Assembly (NCBI GenBank): GCA_964017185.1
Contig: OZ024874.1
Span: 34,510,721 to 34,574,720, forward strand
Direction: 5' to 3'
DNA from: Rugalucina vietnamica
Taxonomy: Eukaryota > Mollusca > Bivalvia > Lucinida > Lucinidae
DNA: 64,000 nucleotides
A program made the position numbers and the translations under genes. Below are positions 1 through 9,279 of this stretch, one piece after another; position 1 is the first letter of the stretch; every line of letters begins with the position of its first letter. The notes under the pieces are model-generated. The model was given only the letters and a program-made list of their open reading frames with translations, was not told the DNA's origin and did no database searches.

Positions 1-245
1 CTGTGCTATCAAGAAAAAATGCGCAACGAGAAATTTTAATGAGTACCGAGTGAAATATATCTCTGGATCTGTGCATGGGACCCTCACGTACACTCCCTTT
101 CCTTACACCTGAGGGTCTGGTACGAAATTTAGAACGTGCCTTTTCAGCAAGATTTAGCTGCTTAAACTTACTATTAGAATTAAACACACGAAACAACACT
201 AAGATACACAACCCTATTGCATGAAAACATACAGTTTTGACAAGC

Positions 246-250
<5 letters not shown>

Positions 251-276
<26 letters not shown>
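251..276. repeat. (CA)n microsatellite
   Basis: Thirteen uninterrupted CA dinucleotides in otherwise unremarkable AT-rich DNA. Confidence 0.95.
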
Positions 277-504
277 ACGCCCGGATGTCCAGATCATCTG
301 ATGCCGACAGTGACACACATATATCATTGCATACAACACCTACGTCACATTTGTCGAGTGTCTGCATATGTGTGTTAACTGTTTCAAGCTTATAATGTCA
401 ACATTTCTGATGAAAACAGTCATGCTGAATTATAAGACTTATATTAGGGCTAACAGACAACCATTTGATGGAAAATCTTATAAGTTCGTTTTTGGGAAGT
501 GGGG

Positions 505-620
505 AGCGCGATGGCGTAATGGTAGAATAGGGCACCACGAGAGGTTCTGGATTTGATACCTACCTACACCGTGTAGTTTGCTTGACGGAAAAACACTTAA
601 GTCCCCACAGTGCCGATAAA
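505..620 (+). repeat. tRNA-like SINE head (degenerate)
   Basis: A box-A-like stretch (TGGCGTAATGGTAGA, 512-526) is followed by a degraded box-B-like stretch (GGATTTGATACC, about 549-560). After it comes TTGCTTGACGGAAAAACACTTAA (about 578-600, shown here only as a landmark split as TTGCTTGACGG and AAAAACACTTAA), which resembles the 'TTGGGAAAGACACTTAA'-like segment that follows the tRNA part in many molluscan SINEs. Together these suggest an old, 3'-incomplete tRNA-derived SINE rather than a working tRNA gene, because the acceptor stem does not close. The family is not assigned. Confidence 0.45.
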
Positions 621-1656
621 CAACTAGGAAGTGTTGGCGCTGTCCGACATGACTAAAAATGTTAAATTGGGACGTTTGAAGTCATTGCAAAACGAAACAA
701 AAAGGTTTGGAAGCTGTGGAAGACGAAAACAAGAAAGACTGCCAGAAAAAATATGCAAAAATCACTTAGCCCCGCTCACTGTAGCTTTAACGGTCACATG
801 CTTTTCATTTTGCAAAAGTGTCCGCCGTAAGAAATATCATTTTTGGCCCAAAGATCCGCCGTAGATAGCATCATTTTTTAAAAGAACACATTGGACGTAC
901 GTTGCAAGGCAATGAACTAGCTGACGTACGTTGCTTCCCAAACGATCCAACCTAGGTGTGTTAACACCATATTGTGCAAAAGTTTGCTTGAGTTCAGTAT
1001 TGTCTTTTGGTGGTATGAAACAAGGAATGATTCCGGTATATAACGAAACTTTGATATTTACAAACGATGATGAAGGATTCGAATAATTAGCAAACGTAAT
1101 CAATTTTCGTGTTTCTGGTGGCATATTCCTTCAATGAAATTAATAATTTCTGACACAAGGTAAGCTTTTGTTACAAACTACTTATGGCAAAAACTGGAGG
1201 CATCCTTACTTTGTTTTCCCACAAAGTCATGACCCAGACATCCTCGCATTAATGCCTATAAAACTGACATGATCGTCAACTTATCGCTCTCCATTTCCCC
1301 CTACCTTCGTGAAATGTTGCATCAATCTGTGCCGTAACATATTCAGTTGCATCAACGGTATACAGGGTGTTATAACTTAATAAAGATGACAACTTGAAAC
1401 CATGAAACAGCAAGCGCGGGTTGCAAATAACGTGGTTGGTATATTGGAACCGAGGTATATTTAAACAGCTTGGCTCATCTGGATGCACAATTAGTCAATA
1501 TGCATTCGGCAAGTTACGGTTGTCGGATGAATGGACAAAATGGTTAGGATGAAGCGAGATAAACTGTGCTGTGCAAGCATCAGAAAGGACTAGAGGCTTC
1601 AAATGTTGCATTTAGAAAAAAAATCATTGTAAGTATTGTCTGCTAAAACAAAAATG
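621..1656. other. Intergenic, no gene recognised
   Basis: Short open frames exist on both strands (for example 837-1124 minus, 95 codons), but none has recognisable domains or a persuasive coding bias. I see no repeat family that I can name. Confidence 0.5.
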
Positions 1657-1873
1657 CACGGGTGGGCATCAGGGGAGCTACCTCGAAAATGTGTTAACGC
1701 AAATTTGTTCCCACGCCACATCCGGGAACTGTCGAGGTAGTGGAAATCCCCATAATTGGAAGTACACGCAAAGGTGAGCTCTCGCTTTTTTGCTTTTTTT
1801 CTTTCAAGGGGCACATTACTCAGAAATCGGCGTTAACACATTTTCGAGGTAGCTCCCCTGATGCCCACCCGTG
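1657..1873. repeat. Perfect 44-bp inverted repeat with 129-bp spacer
   Basis: The sequence at 1657-1700 (starting CACGGGTGGGCATCAGGGGA) is the exact reverse complement of 1830-1873. The arms can form a 44-bp perfect stem around a 129-bp loop. No ORF of note lies inside. It may be a small foldback or MITE, or a recent inverted duplication; flanking target duplications are not obvious. Confidence 0.85.
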
Positions 1874-3237
1874 AAATGGTCTGAATACAGGAAAGATTTT
1901 TGCCCGTTTTCACATACAAACGAGATAAGTTTTGTTCTGATGCAATTCATGATTTGGGTCATCACCAAAGAATCTGATGTTTCCCTGCGCACCTGTCATT
2001 TGTATCATCAGGGGATGGCGGGGACACGGCGAGGCTATTGTGCCAGAATTTAACCTCCGATGAAGGAGGTGTGCCTGGATTTTAATTTCTCGCCAACATT
2101 TGTTTACTATATTTGTATTTTCTACATTCAAACTATATTTGTATTTTTTAATTTCGTTTTTACACTATTTGATTTGCAAATGTACCTGTACACTAATATG
2201 AAGAAATTCAAGCGTGTACCTCATTTTCTTTCATCAGAACAACTATATATTAATCATGCCTCATCTGACCTTTGTACATGTACATACCTTGACTTCTGCG
2301 TAACCTCAAGTGATGCGACGGTTTAATATTGTTGCTGATACACGTGTACCGGACGGCCACATAGGGTCATGATTCTCGCAAGTAGCCGCGTCACGAGAAA
2401 CACACTTTTTGAGGTTTCCGAACATGTCCCACACAAACCAGCCAGTACGACCACAAAACGTTTGAAACTAGACATTTGGGATTTAAGAAAAAGTGGAATT
2501 GCACTGTCCGTGAAATGAAAATAAAGGCGCTGCCTACACAGCCGATCTGTGCATTTGTTTTCGCGTTTCTGTCTTTCGGGTTTAAAAAGGAGACTAATTA
2601 ATTATATTTGTGATGAGAAAACAAATGTGATGACCAATGGTGCAGTTACTGCACAGTCTTTAGTTTTGGATTATTTAGTAATTACGCTTCACGCCTGGTA
2701 CAATCGTCCGAAATAAGCTTTTGGCCTTCTTCTGTGACTGTACAATCTAGTTTGTGTCGTACCTGATTGGAAACAAAGCGGACAGGCTTCTAATGGCGCT
2801 TTTTAAAATTTTAGAATGCATATTTTGAAATTTTGCGATTGAGCCAATTTGAAGATGACTAAAGACTTGACATTCTATATTTAAGAAAAAAAGCTGCTAA
2901 CTGCCTAATCACAATTTATGCGATGAACTGAAACATTCAATTTATGAGCACATGATTTGACAAGTCAATCAAGGGATTCGCTTAAATTATATCTCTTGTA
3001 CAGTCGAAAGCGTGATTCATTTGGCAAATGCCACTGCCTAGGTTGCGTCATACTGCCGTAGAATGACTGGTCATTTATAGGTCATGCAGCGAACAAGGTT
3101 TATCTACTAAAAAGATAATGAAATTGTTCAATTAGGCTTGAAAATAAAAGCTTTCTTTAAAAAGGAGTGTTTGCCCAGTATAAAAATTAGAATAGAACAT
3201 TTTACTACTGTCCATACACCTTCTTTAAGAAACTGCG
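1874..3237. other. Intergenic with degenerate MITE-like pieces
   Basis: No gene is recognised. Between about 2383 and 2780 there are fragments (CCGCGTCACGAGAAA; GGTTTCCGAACATG; GTGTCGTACCTGATTGG) that resemble the ends and interior of the palindromic MITE family seen intact at 12319-12518 and 60781-61017. They are too scrambled to define a copy. Confidence 0.4.
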
Positions 3238-3746
3238 TTTTTCAAAATCTCACTTTCCTGAAACACCTCAAGAAAAATATGACCATGTCTCTATTTTGCA
3301 TTTCAAAAGTCTTATAAGGTGCCGCAAAAATTTGTGTGAAAATCGGGCAACAAATAAAACTTATGCCAAAAAATAATTTTGAATAGGGTGTTTTCCATTG
3401 TGAAAATGCCAGCAAAGGAGGTAACTATTTTGCCGAAAAAGAAAAGTAACTTCATTATTTTTCATTTAATATGCATGAAACCAAAAAATAGAACAAAAAT
3501 GTATAACATACTTATAGCTGAAACCAAAATTCTTGTACATGTACTCCTCAAACTTTTCTCTATTTTCAAGGAGTCTGGATTACTTCCCTTGCAAAAAGGC
3601 CACCTATTCAAAAATGATTTTTGGCATTTTTTCTTATTAGTGAACCGATTTTCAAAATCTTTGCGGCACTTTTTACGACTTTTGGGTTGCAAAAAAATGA
3701 CGTAGTCATATTTTCTTGAGTTGTTATAGAAAAGTGAGATTTTGAA
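3238..3746. repeat. Foldback element with ~150-190 bp imperfect arms
   Basis: The left arm 3238-3390 (TTTTTCAAAATCTCACTTTC ... GAATAGGGTG) matches the reverse complement of 3601-3746 (CACCTATTC ... GTGAGATTTTGAAAAA), with many substitutions. The match can be carried inward to about 3427 on the left and 3570 on the right. The right end runs into an A-tract (about 3744-3761). Small ORFs on both strands here arise from the low-complexity sequence and are not judged coding. Confidence 0.7.
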
Positions 3747-3982
3747 AAAAAAAAAAAAAAAGTTCTGAAAGATAGACAGTAGAAAACGACAATGACCAAA
3801 AATTATCAAATATCAGCATGATGAAACCCTAGATATCTGTTGAACTTTCTTATGAAATGTTCTCAGTACCGTTCTATTTCATTTAGAGATTGAGCCGCGT
3901 CGTAAAGTCAGTTGAGAAACCCTGCATTTTACCTCTGCATTTGTAACCCTGCATTTTACAAATGCAAATGCAAATGCAAAAA

Positions 3983-4014
<32 letters not shown>

Positions 4015-4384
4015 AAAACACTGCGCGGTAGCTGCACGTTGATTTTCGTATTTGTTTCCCTTCACAGGCAATATTAGCAATCTTCTTTTGAAAGGAGAGA
4101 GGAATTATGATTTACGGCTTCGTATGCTTGAAACCAGAATATGTATTGTCGTTTTTATTAACTAAAAAATAAAGCAAAACAGAAATCTGAAAAGCAGAAA
4201 GATCAGCTAAACATGTATATACGTCCTCGTCGTACAAGTAGCAACAGAGGTATACAGTCCAAACAGTGTGTTCGACTTACAAATGAACCGTTGTACTGAT
4301 ATACTGCTTGCGATGTTTGTGACCAAGTCCTATACAAACCAGCTTAAACAGTCACAGGGGTTAAACAGCAGTCACACATTAGCG
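3747..4384. other. Intergenic, A-rich, no gene recognised
   Basis: Holds an A-tract (about 3979-4018) preceded by an AAATGC repeat and a duplicated AACCCTGCATTTTAC. This could be the A-tail of an old retroposed sequence, but no body is recognised. The 65-codon minus ORF across it is low-complexity. Confidence 0.4.
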
Positions 4385-4535
4385 TATAAGTGAAACGTGC
4401 GCCGGGCGTGTTGAAAAAGTAAAAAATTTCCACATACGCCAGACGCACGTCGGAGACACGTCCAAGGCGCGTTAAGCGCGCGCTGGGTACGCTTGGTGTA
4501 CGGCGCGCGTCGCTAAAAGTCGGCGCGCGTTTATT
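4385..4535. other. Short CpG-rich block next to the retrotransposon
   Basis: About 150 bp with dense CG dinucleotides (GCGCCGGGCG, GGCGCGTTAAGCGCGCGC, CGGCGCGCGT) made of degenerate related motifs. It is very unlike the AT-rich surroundings. It lies outside the retrotransposon: the second copy of the A repeat (11293) is not preceded by it. It is therefore flanking genomic sequence. Confidence 0.6.
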
Positions 4536-4708
4536 TAAAGACAGGACTTGAGATAAGAGCTTAAGTACTTTTATGTCGGGGGCCGGCTTAATCAAACATG
4601 TGATTCTAAATTTAGAGTAAACGTTTGGTAACAGCATCCAGTATTTCTTTGGCAAGCAATGCGCATACATATACCTAGACATTATTATATGAAGTTCAAT
4701 TAAATTTT
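4536..4708 (+). repeat. Ngaro repeat A1 (left end)
   Basis: 173 bp starting TAAAGACAGGACTTGAGATA and ending in TTCAATTAAATTTT. The same 173 bp recur at 11293-11465. As the left terminal repeat it probably holds the transcription start or is copied into it. Confidence 0.93.
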
Positions 4709-4887
4709 TTGTGAAAATAACTTTATGGACTCGGGTTTAGAGGTGTTTTCAGGACAATAAAGGTATAGACTACGACGATTAGAAGTGTTGACTTTATGCC
4801 AGTTGTCGTTTGTGAGATAGTTCGGACAACGTAGTTAACGGATATAAGTTTCAGAACAGTAAGTGACTTTTAATTTTACTGAGAATC

Positions 4888-5475
4888 ATGGATTCCACTG
4901 ATTCAGAGGTGGTTATATTGGGGCATTCGTTTGTTGTGAAGCTCCAAAAGTATGCGCATTCGGAATGGGAAAATTTAAAACTTGACCCTTCGCAGGTGAA
5001 GGTACACTTTAACGGGATTCCGGGAGGTACATTTACGGAATTTCGGTCAAAAGACTTTACAAAATGTCTGAAAGCTTCAAGGATAAAGTATGCTATTTGT
5101 GAAATTGGGGGAAATGATTTGGACTCCAAATTTCGATCAGAAACTGAGGTGGCGAGAAGTATCCTATCATATGCAGAATTTCTGCACCATGGTTTTGGAA
5201 TTGAGAAAGTCGCGGTGAATCAGCTATTATTTCGTTTCAAAACAAGACACATTTCTGTCCCTGACTACAATAAGCGGGTTATCGAGGTGAATAAGGCTGT
5301 AAAACTGGCGGCTAAGGATGCGAGTTGGCTTACTTATTGGAAACATAAGGGGCTTAAGAATAGCACAACTTATCCATATAATGATGACGGGGTGCATCTT
5401 AATGAATTTGGAATGACAAAATATGTGCGAAGTGTTAGGGGCGCAGTATTATCGATGTCAGGCTGCCGTGGCTAA
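4888..5475 (+). CDS. SGNH/GDSL-like hydrolase encoded by the retrotransposon
   Basis: A 195-aa ORF starting at ATG 4888, 180 bp after repeat A1. The four SGNH blocks are visible. Block I is VILGHSF with the nucleophile at Ser14 (GHS instead of the usual GDS). The block II glycine is in the GIPGGTF stretch (residues 43-49). Block III is IGGND with Asn76. Block V is DDGVHLN with Asp167 and His170. SGNH proteins are esterases or lipases, so an active enzyme is plausible, but the substrate is unknown. No signal peptide or membrane segment is evident, so an intracellular location is inferred. It is the first ORF of the element, 1.1 kb upstream of Gag and on the same strand. SGNH or esterase domains are, as I recall, described in some Ngaro and CR1-type retrotransposons. 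The alternative, a captured host gene, is less likely given its position between the repeats. Confidence 0.85.
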   Translation: MDSTDSEVVILGHSFVVKLQKYAHSEWENLKLDPSQVKVHFNGIPGGTFTEFRSKDFTKCLKASRIKYAICEIGGNDLDSKFRSETEVARSILSYAEFLHHGFGIEKVAVNQLLFRFKTRHISVPDYNKRVIEVNKAVKLAAKDASWLTYWKHKGLKNSTTYPYNDDGVHLNEFGMTKYVRSVRGAVLSMSGCRG

Positions 5476-6588
5476 AAGAGATTCATGTTGTTTTTTCTTT
5501 GGTGAGTCTGTAAATTGTTTGCATTATATTTGATTTATTCAATGTACTAAAATCAGCTCGTATGTAACGATATTGCATGGCGCTAGCATGCTGCCAATTC
5601 CTCATGCGGTTTAATCAAGCGTACGAAAATAGTTCCAGCGTATGAATAAAGAGGTGGAGCATATGCAAATGAAGGTGTCTCTCCGCAATCGGATTGGGCG
5701 CTGTTTTCTTTGTGCGTGGCACGATTGGCATTCTAAATCGGTTTTGTTAACATTCCTGGACCGAACCTAGTTCAGATTTATTACAAGCGCGATGATAGGC
5801 GTTGTTGCGCTGTCAAGTTTTATTTATTTAGTTTATATTTTGATAAACCGAAAATTGTTTCGACTTCACTTTCGTCGAGAAAATGTGCTTTATGTCGGTC
5901 TGGGACAGCATGTTAGACCCGTTTTAGCAGATCACCTCTCGTTTTTTCGGTGTTGCAGATCTAATCAGCCTGTTATCAATAATGGTTAGATTTGTACAAA
6001 TTAGATGTTTAATCCAACGCGGCATATTTAGTAATCGTAACAAATTGTTGGGTGGCTCTGTATTAGTCAACTCTGGTTGACTTCGATCGACCTTTTTGGT
6101 CGAATAGCTAGTGTCGACTTCTGTGTCGTCACTTATAACGGTGGCCTTCCTTTGGGATGGTTCCGCCGTTATGTCTAGATAATATAAGTCAACGTTGGTT
6201 TGACTTTATAGATCGACTTTTGTGTCGATTTTATATATGTCGACTTTGTGTCGTCATCATGATCGGCTGCCTTCTTTGGAGGGTTCAGTCGTTATTGTCG
6301 ATAATTAGTTTTCGTTTTTCCATTGAACGTGATTAAACAACAGTATAATATCGGGTGTATATTGACCTTGTTAATTTTGTGTTGCATTAAGCAACTTTTC
6401 GCTGTGTAAAGCCAAAAACCGTTTCAGCTGTAATTTTAATTAATGTCAGATTAGAACAAACGTGTGAATGATACTTTTAGACAGGCGTCTGTTTTATGTT
6501 AACATTCAAAGTTTCACGATAATAACAGGCTTCATTTGTCATGATTTAGGTTGATGTTTTTTGTGTCTATTTTGCTTGAGTTTCAGAC
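5476..6588 (+). other. Inter-ORF leader of the retrotransposon
   Basis: 1.1 kb without a convincing gene between the SGNH ORF and Gag. A 65-codon ORF at 5792-5989 has a hydrophobic start (residues about 3-18) but no recognisable domain, and I do not call it a gene. The right half holds the duplicated hairpin cluster at 6066-6300. The region would serve as a 5' leader for Gag if the SGNH ORF is translated separately. Confidence 0.5.
6066..6300 (+). promoter_or_regulatory. Tandemly duplicated hairpin cluster before Gag
   Basis: Two ~115-bp degenerate units (6066-6180 and 6188-6300) carry the same four hairpins in the same order. In unit 1 these are GTCAAC/GTTGAC (6066-6081), TCGACC/GGTCGA (6087-6103), CGAC/GTCG (6115-6128) and AACGGTGG/CCGCCGTT (6137-6170). 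In unit 2 they are GTCAA/TTGAC (6188-6204), ATCGAC/GTCGAT (6212-6229), CGAC/GTCG (6241-6253) and CGGCTG/CAGTCG with a wobble (about 6264-6291). Possible roles are RNA packaging, an internal ribosome entry element or an RT priming structure; none can be shown from sequence. Confidence 0.6.
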
Positions 6589-7653
6589 ATGGGTCGTTCA
6601 CAAAAGAGGAAGGCGACGGAGGTTACAGAAACTGGGGGTAAAAAACGGGCCACACCAGGAAAATCGCAGACAATAGCTGGGAAGGAGACAGGAAGGGACA
6701 CACGTTCCTCTTCAAGGGCATCGCAAGGAACATTTACCCTGTCTACAGATCAGTTAGACAGTATAACAAAAACAGTTACTGAGGCTGTTTTGTCACAATT
6801 GAAACAGAAGACGGCTGATGATACATCATCAAGTGCGGAACATGATCGGACCGGCAAGTCGACTGGCAAGGAGCCTGGGTCGCCTAAGGGTTCGGAGACT
6901 TCTTCATCTGCTGTGGACGGTCAGAATAAGACTGAGTCGGTGATCCCTATTAACATTGTAGAAACTACAAAGGGTGAGGGGGCGGTTATTATGCCTGCGA
7001 CAGCTGCAAGTCTACCTGTACCTCTGGGCATGCACGTTGATACGGGTACTAAATCGAAAATCTGGTCCAATCAGTTTATTGATTTGAGTATTTTGTTATC
7101 TAGACAGACATCTCAGTCTTACAAAATTCAATTAGAAGATAATCAACTTACAATGACCCCCAAAAAGAAAATCTTCATGCTTAATATGGAACAATGGAAC
7201 CAGGCTTTTACGATTTATATGTCGGTATATGTTGAGAAGTACCCGGATCAAGCTATACATATGTTACAATATATTGGGCATATTCAGGAGATGGCACAGA
7301 TGTCTGGGGAGAATGCAGCTAGGCATTATGATCAGATGTTTCGCAAATGGCGACAGAATACACCGTTACCATGGAATGTCATTAATCAAAGTTTACACGC
7401 AAAGGCGTTAGCCGTCGGGTTAAGACAAAAAATCGTGCCTGGCAAAAAGGGTACAGGGACTCAGCAGAGGCCCTGTTTTTCGCTCCGCTATAAAGGTGTT
7501 TGTAACAATGAGTCTTGCCCGTATAGGCATTTTTGCGATACATGCAAAGCAGTTCACCCGAACAAAACATGTTCGTTACGCGTGACACGTGACCAGAGTA
7601 AGATTTTACCTATTTCTAAACCGCAGCCAAAACCACAACCCCCAAGCAAGTGA
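6589..7653 (+). CDS. gag: Gag-like nucleocapsid protein of the retrotransposon
   Basis: A 354-aa ORF with ATG at 6589. The N-terminal ~45 residues are basic with KRK and KKR clusters (possible bipartite nuclear signal). Residues about 45-130 are Ser/Thr/Gly-rich and probably disordered. Residues about 160-285 look folded and helical and would form the capsid-like part. The C-terminus holds cysteine/histidine motifs: Cys296, Cys305, Cys310 and His314 fit C-x8-C-x4-C-x3-H, followed by C-x2-C-x3-H-x4-C at residues 316-328, close to a zinc knuckle. It ends in a Pro/Lys-rich tail. The expected role is binding and packaging element RNA. The RT ORF follows in the same frame after a single TGA. Gag proteins of this group diverge fast, so the call rests on position and the zinc motifs. 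Confidence 0.85.
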   Translation: MGRSQKRKATEVTETGGKKRATPGKSQTIAGKETGRDTRSSSRASQGTFTLSTDQLDSITKTVTEAVLSQLKQKTADDTSSSAEHDRTGKSTGKEPGSPKGSETSSSAVDGQNKTESVIPINIVETTKGEGAVIMPATAASLPVPLGMHVDTGTKSKIWSNQFIDLSILLSRQTSQSYKIQLEDNQLTMTPKKKIFMLNMEQWNQAFTIYMSVYVEKYPDQAIHMLQYIGHIQEMAQMSGENAARHYDQMFRKWRQNTPLPWNVINQSLHAKALAVGLRQKIVPGKKGTGTQQRPCFSLRYKGVCNNESCPYRHFCDTCKAVHPNKTCSLRVTRDQSKILPISKPQPKPQPPSK

Positions 7654-7677
7654 CTTATTGATTGTCCCTCGGAAATG
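7645..7677 (+). promoter_or_regulatory. Candidate stop-codon readthrough site between Gag and RT
   Basis: Gag stops at TGA 7651-7653. The next codons, CTT ATT GAT TGT CCC TCG GAA, run without another stop into the ATG of the RT ORF (7675), in the same frame. A TGA followed by C (here TGA CTT) is a known leaky context in eukaryotic and viral readthrough. Readthrough would give an 895-residue Gag-RT fusion. The alternative is reinitiation at the ATG 21 nt downstream. Confidence 0.55.
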
Positions 7678-9279
7678 CGTTTGCCGTTTAGTATATCTAA
7701 TTATGATTCAGACATTACGACTCCTGTGAGCGTGGAAATGTTAGACCGATATTTGCAAGGTTATGATGAACAAAAACGATTGTTTCTTGTTGACGGTTTT
7801 ACTAATGGCTTTCGAATTCCGTTTGAAGGTACCATTCAGTTCAGAGATTGTACTAATCTTTTATCTGCACAAAAATTACCGCATATATTGCAGCAAAAGA
7901 TTATCATTGAATTGGAAGCAAAGCGGGTCGTGGGACCATTTTATGAACCACCTTTCAACGAGTTTTTAGTCAGTCCGTTAGGTTTGGTTCCCAAAAAAGA
8001 AAAGGGTGAATTCAGAGTAATACATCATTTGTCGTTTCCTGCGGGAGCATCTGTTAACGATGGTATCAGTCAGAGTCATAAAACTGTTCATTATCAAAAC
8101 ATTGACTGCGCTGTTCAACTGATCAAGTATTTTGGGAAGGGGTGTCTTCTCGCGAAATCAGATATCCTCCATGCGTATAAAATAGTTCCGGTCGCTCGGG
8201 AAAGTTTTAAATTACTGGGGTTCAAAATAGGGAATGCTTATTTTTATGACAAGACTTTAGCTATGGGTTTAGCTGTTAGTTGTCAATGGTTTGAAGGGCT
8301 CTCAAACGCACTGCAGTGGGTGATGGAAAATAAATTTCAAGCGAAAGGAGTAGTCCATATTTTAGATGACTTTTTATTCATCGGTCCTCCTAATACGGAT
8401 CACTGTTGTAGAACACTCAACAATTTTTTGCATTTATGCCAGACCATCGGAATACCTATTAAACACTCAAAGACAGTAAAGCCATGTCGAACTTTGACAT
8501 TTTTAGGGATAGAACTGGACACTGTATTAATGGAAGCAAGATTGCCGGCTGACAAAATATTGAAGATTAGGAGTTTACTGTGTAGCTTTTTGTTGAGATC
8601 CAAACTAACCCTTGTTGAAATTCAGTCCCTAGTTGGATTGCTCAATTTTGCATGTTCAGTAGTCGTGCCTGGTAGATGTTTTTTGCGACGACTAATTGAT
8701 TTGACAAGGGGGCTTGCGAGGCCTCATCACCGAGTGCGTATCACAAAATCTGCAAAGGCAGACATGACAATGTGGTTACAGTTTGTTGACCAGTTTAACG
8801 GGAAAAGTTTGTTTCTTGCGGACAGATGGGAAAATTCAGAGATATTGAATTTATTTACAGACGCGAGTAATGTCGGATACGGGGGTATGTTCGGCAAACA
8901 ATGGTTTTATGGTGAATGGCCTTCGTGTTTTGCAAGGTACCATATTACAGTCAAAGAGCTTTTTCCGATTGTTGTTGCACTGGAAACTTGGAGGCACTTG
9001 ATTGCGAATAGATGCATTGAGTTTTATACAGACAATGAAGCCGTGTCAGTTGTGATAAATAAACAATCTTCTCGAGATGAAGATTTGATGAAACTCTTGA
9101 GACGGTTAGTCTTATGTATATTGAAGCATAATATTCTGTTTAAATCGACTCATTTGCCGAGCCAAATGAATTGTTTGCCAGATATGTTATCTCGCTTACA
9201 GATAGACCAGTTTCGGCAGAGGGCCCCGGAAATGAACAGTCAACCCGAAACGATCTGCATCGTAGACTGGGATCTTTGA
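7675..9279 (+). CDS. pol: Reverse transcriptase-RNase H of the Ngaro element
   Basis: A 534-aa ORF. RT fingers/palm: LVPKKEKGEFRVIHHLS (residues 104-120); catalytic Asp163 in AKSDILHAY; motif B around LAMGLAVSCQWFEGLSNA (195-212); the catalytic pair Asp231-Asp232 in HILDDFLF; thumb-side FLGIELD (276-282). The RNase H domain follows with Asp396 (LFTDAS), Glu428 (VKELFP), Asp453 (YTDNEA) and Asp503 (LPDMLSR), so all key residues of both domains are present. There is no protease and no methyltransferase domain after RNase H; lack of the latter fits Ngaro rather than DIRS1. The protein would copy element RNA into circular DNA. Translation may come from TGA readthrough of Gag or from ATG 7675. The 3' end overlaps the recombinase ORF by more than 100 nt. 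Confidence 0.96.
   Translation: MRLPFSISNYDSDITTPVSVEMLDRYLQGYDEQKRLFLVDGFTNGFRIPFEGTIQFRDCTNLLSAQKLPHILQQKIIIELEAKRVVGPFYEPPFNEFLVSPLGLVPKKEKGEFRVIHHLSFPAGASVNDGISQSHKTVHYQNIDCAVQLIKYFGKGCLLAKSDILHAYKIVPVARESFKLLGFKIGNAYFYDKTLAMGLAVSCQWFEGLSNALQWVMENKFQAKGVVHILDDFLFIGPPNTDHCCRTLNNFLHLCQTIGIPIKHSKTVKPCRTLTFLGIELDTVLMEARLPADKILKIRSLLCSFLLRSKLTLVEIQSLVGLLNFACSVVVPGRCFLRRLIDLTRGLARPHHRVRITKSAKADMTMWLQFVDQFNGKSLFLADRWENSEILNLFTDASNVGYGGMFGKQWFYGEWPSCFARYHITVKELFPIVVALETWRHLIANRCIEFYTDNEAVSVVINKQSSRDEDLMKLLRRLVLCILKHNILFKSTHLPSQMNCLPDMLSRLQIDQFRQRAPEMNSQPETICIVDWDL

Noticed and set aside
4344-4682. 112-codon minus-strand ORF, partly repeated at 11257-11484
   Set aside because: The shared part is simply the antisense of the A repeat; the rest crosses the CpG-rich flank. 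No domain.
9215-9235. GGGCCCC as a -1 slippery site in the RT/recombinase overlap
   Set aside because: The phase is wrong: RT codons there read AGG GCC CCG, so X_XXY_YYZ pairing does not fit a -1 shift from the RT frame.
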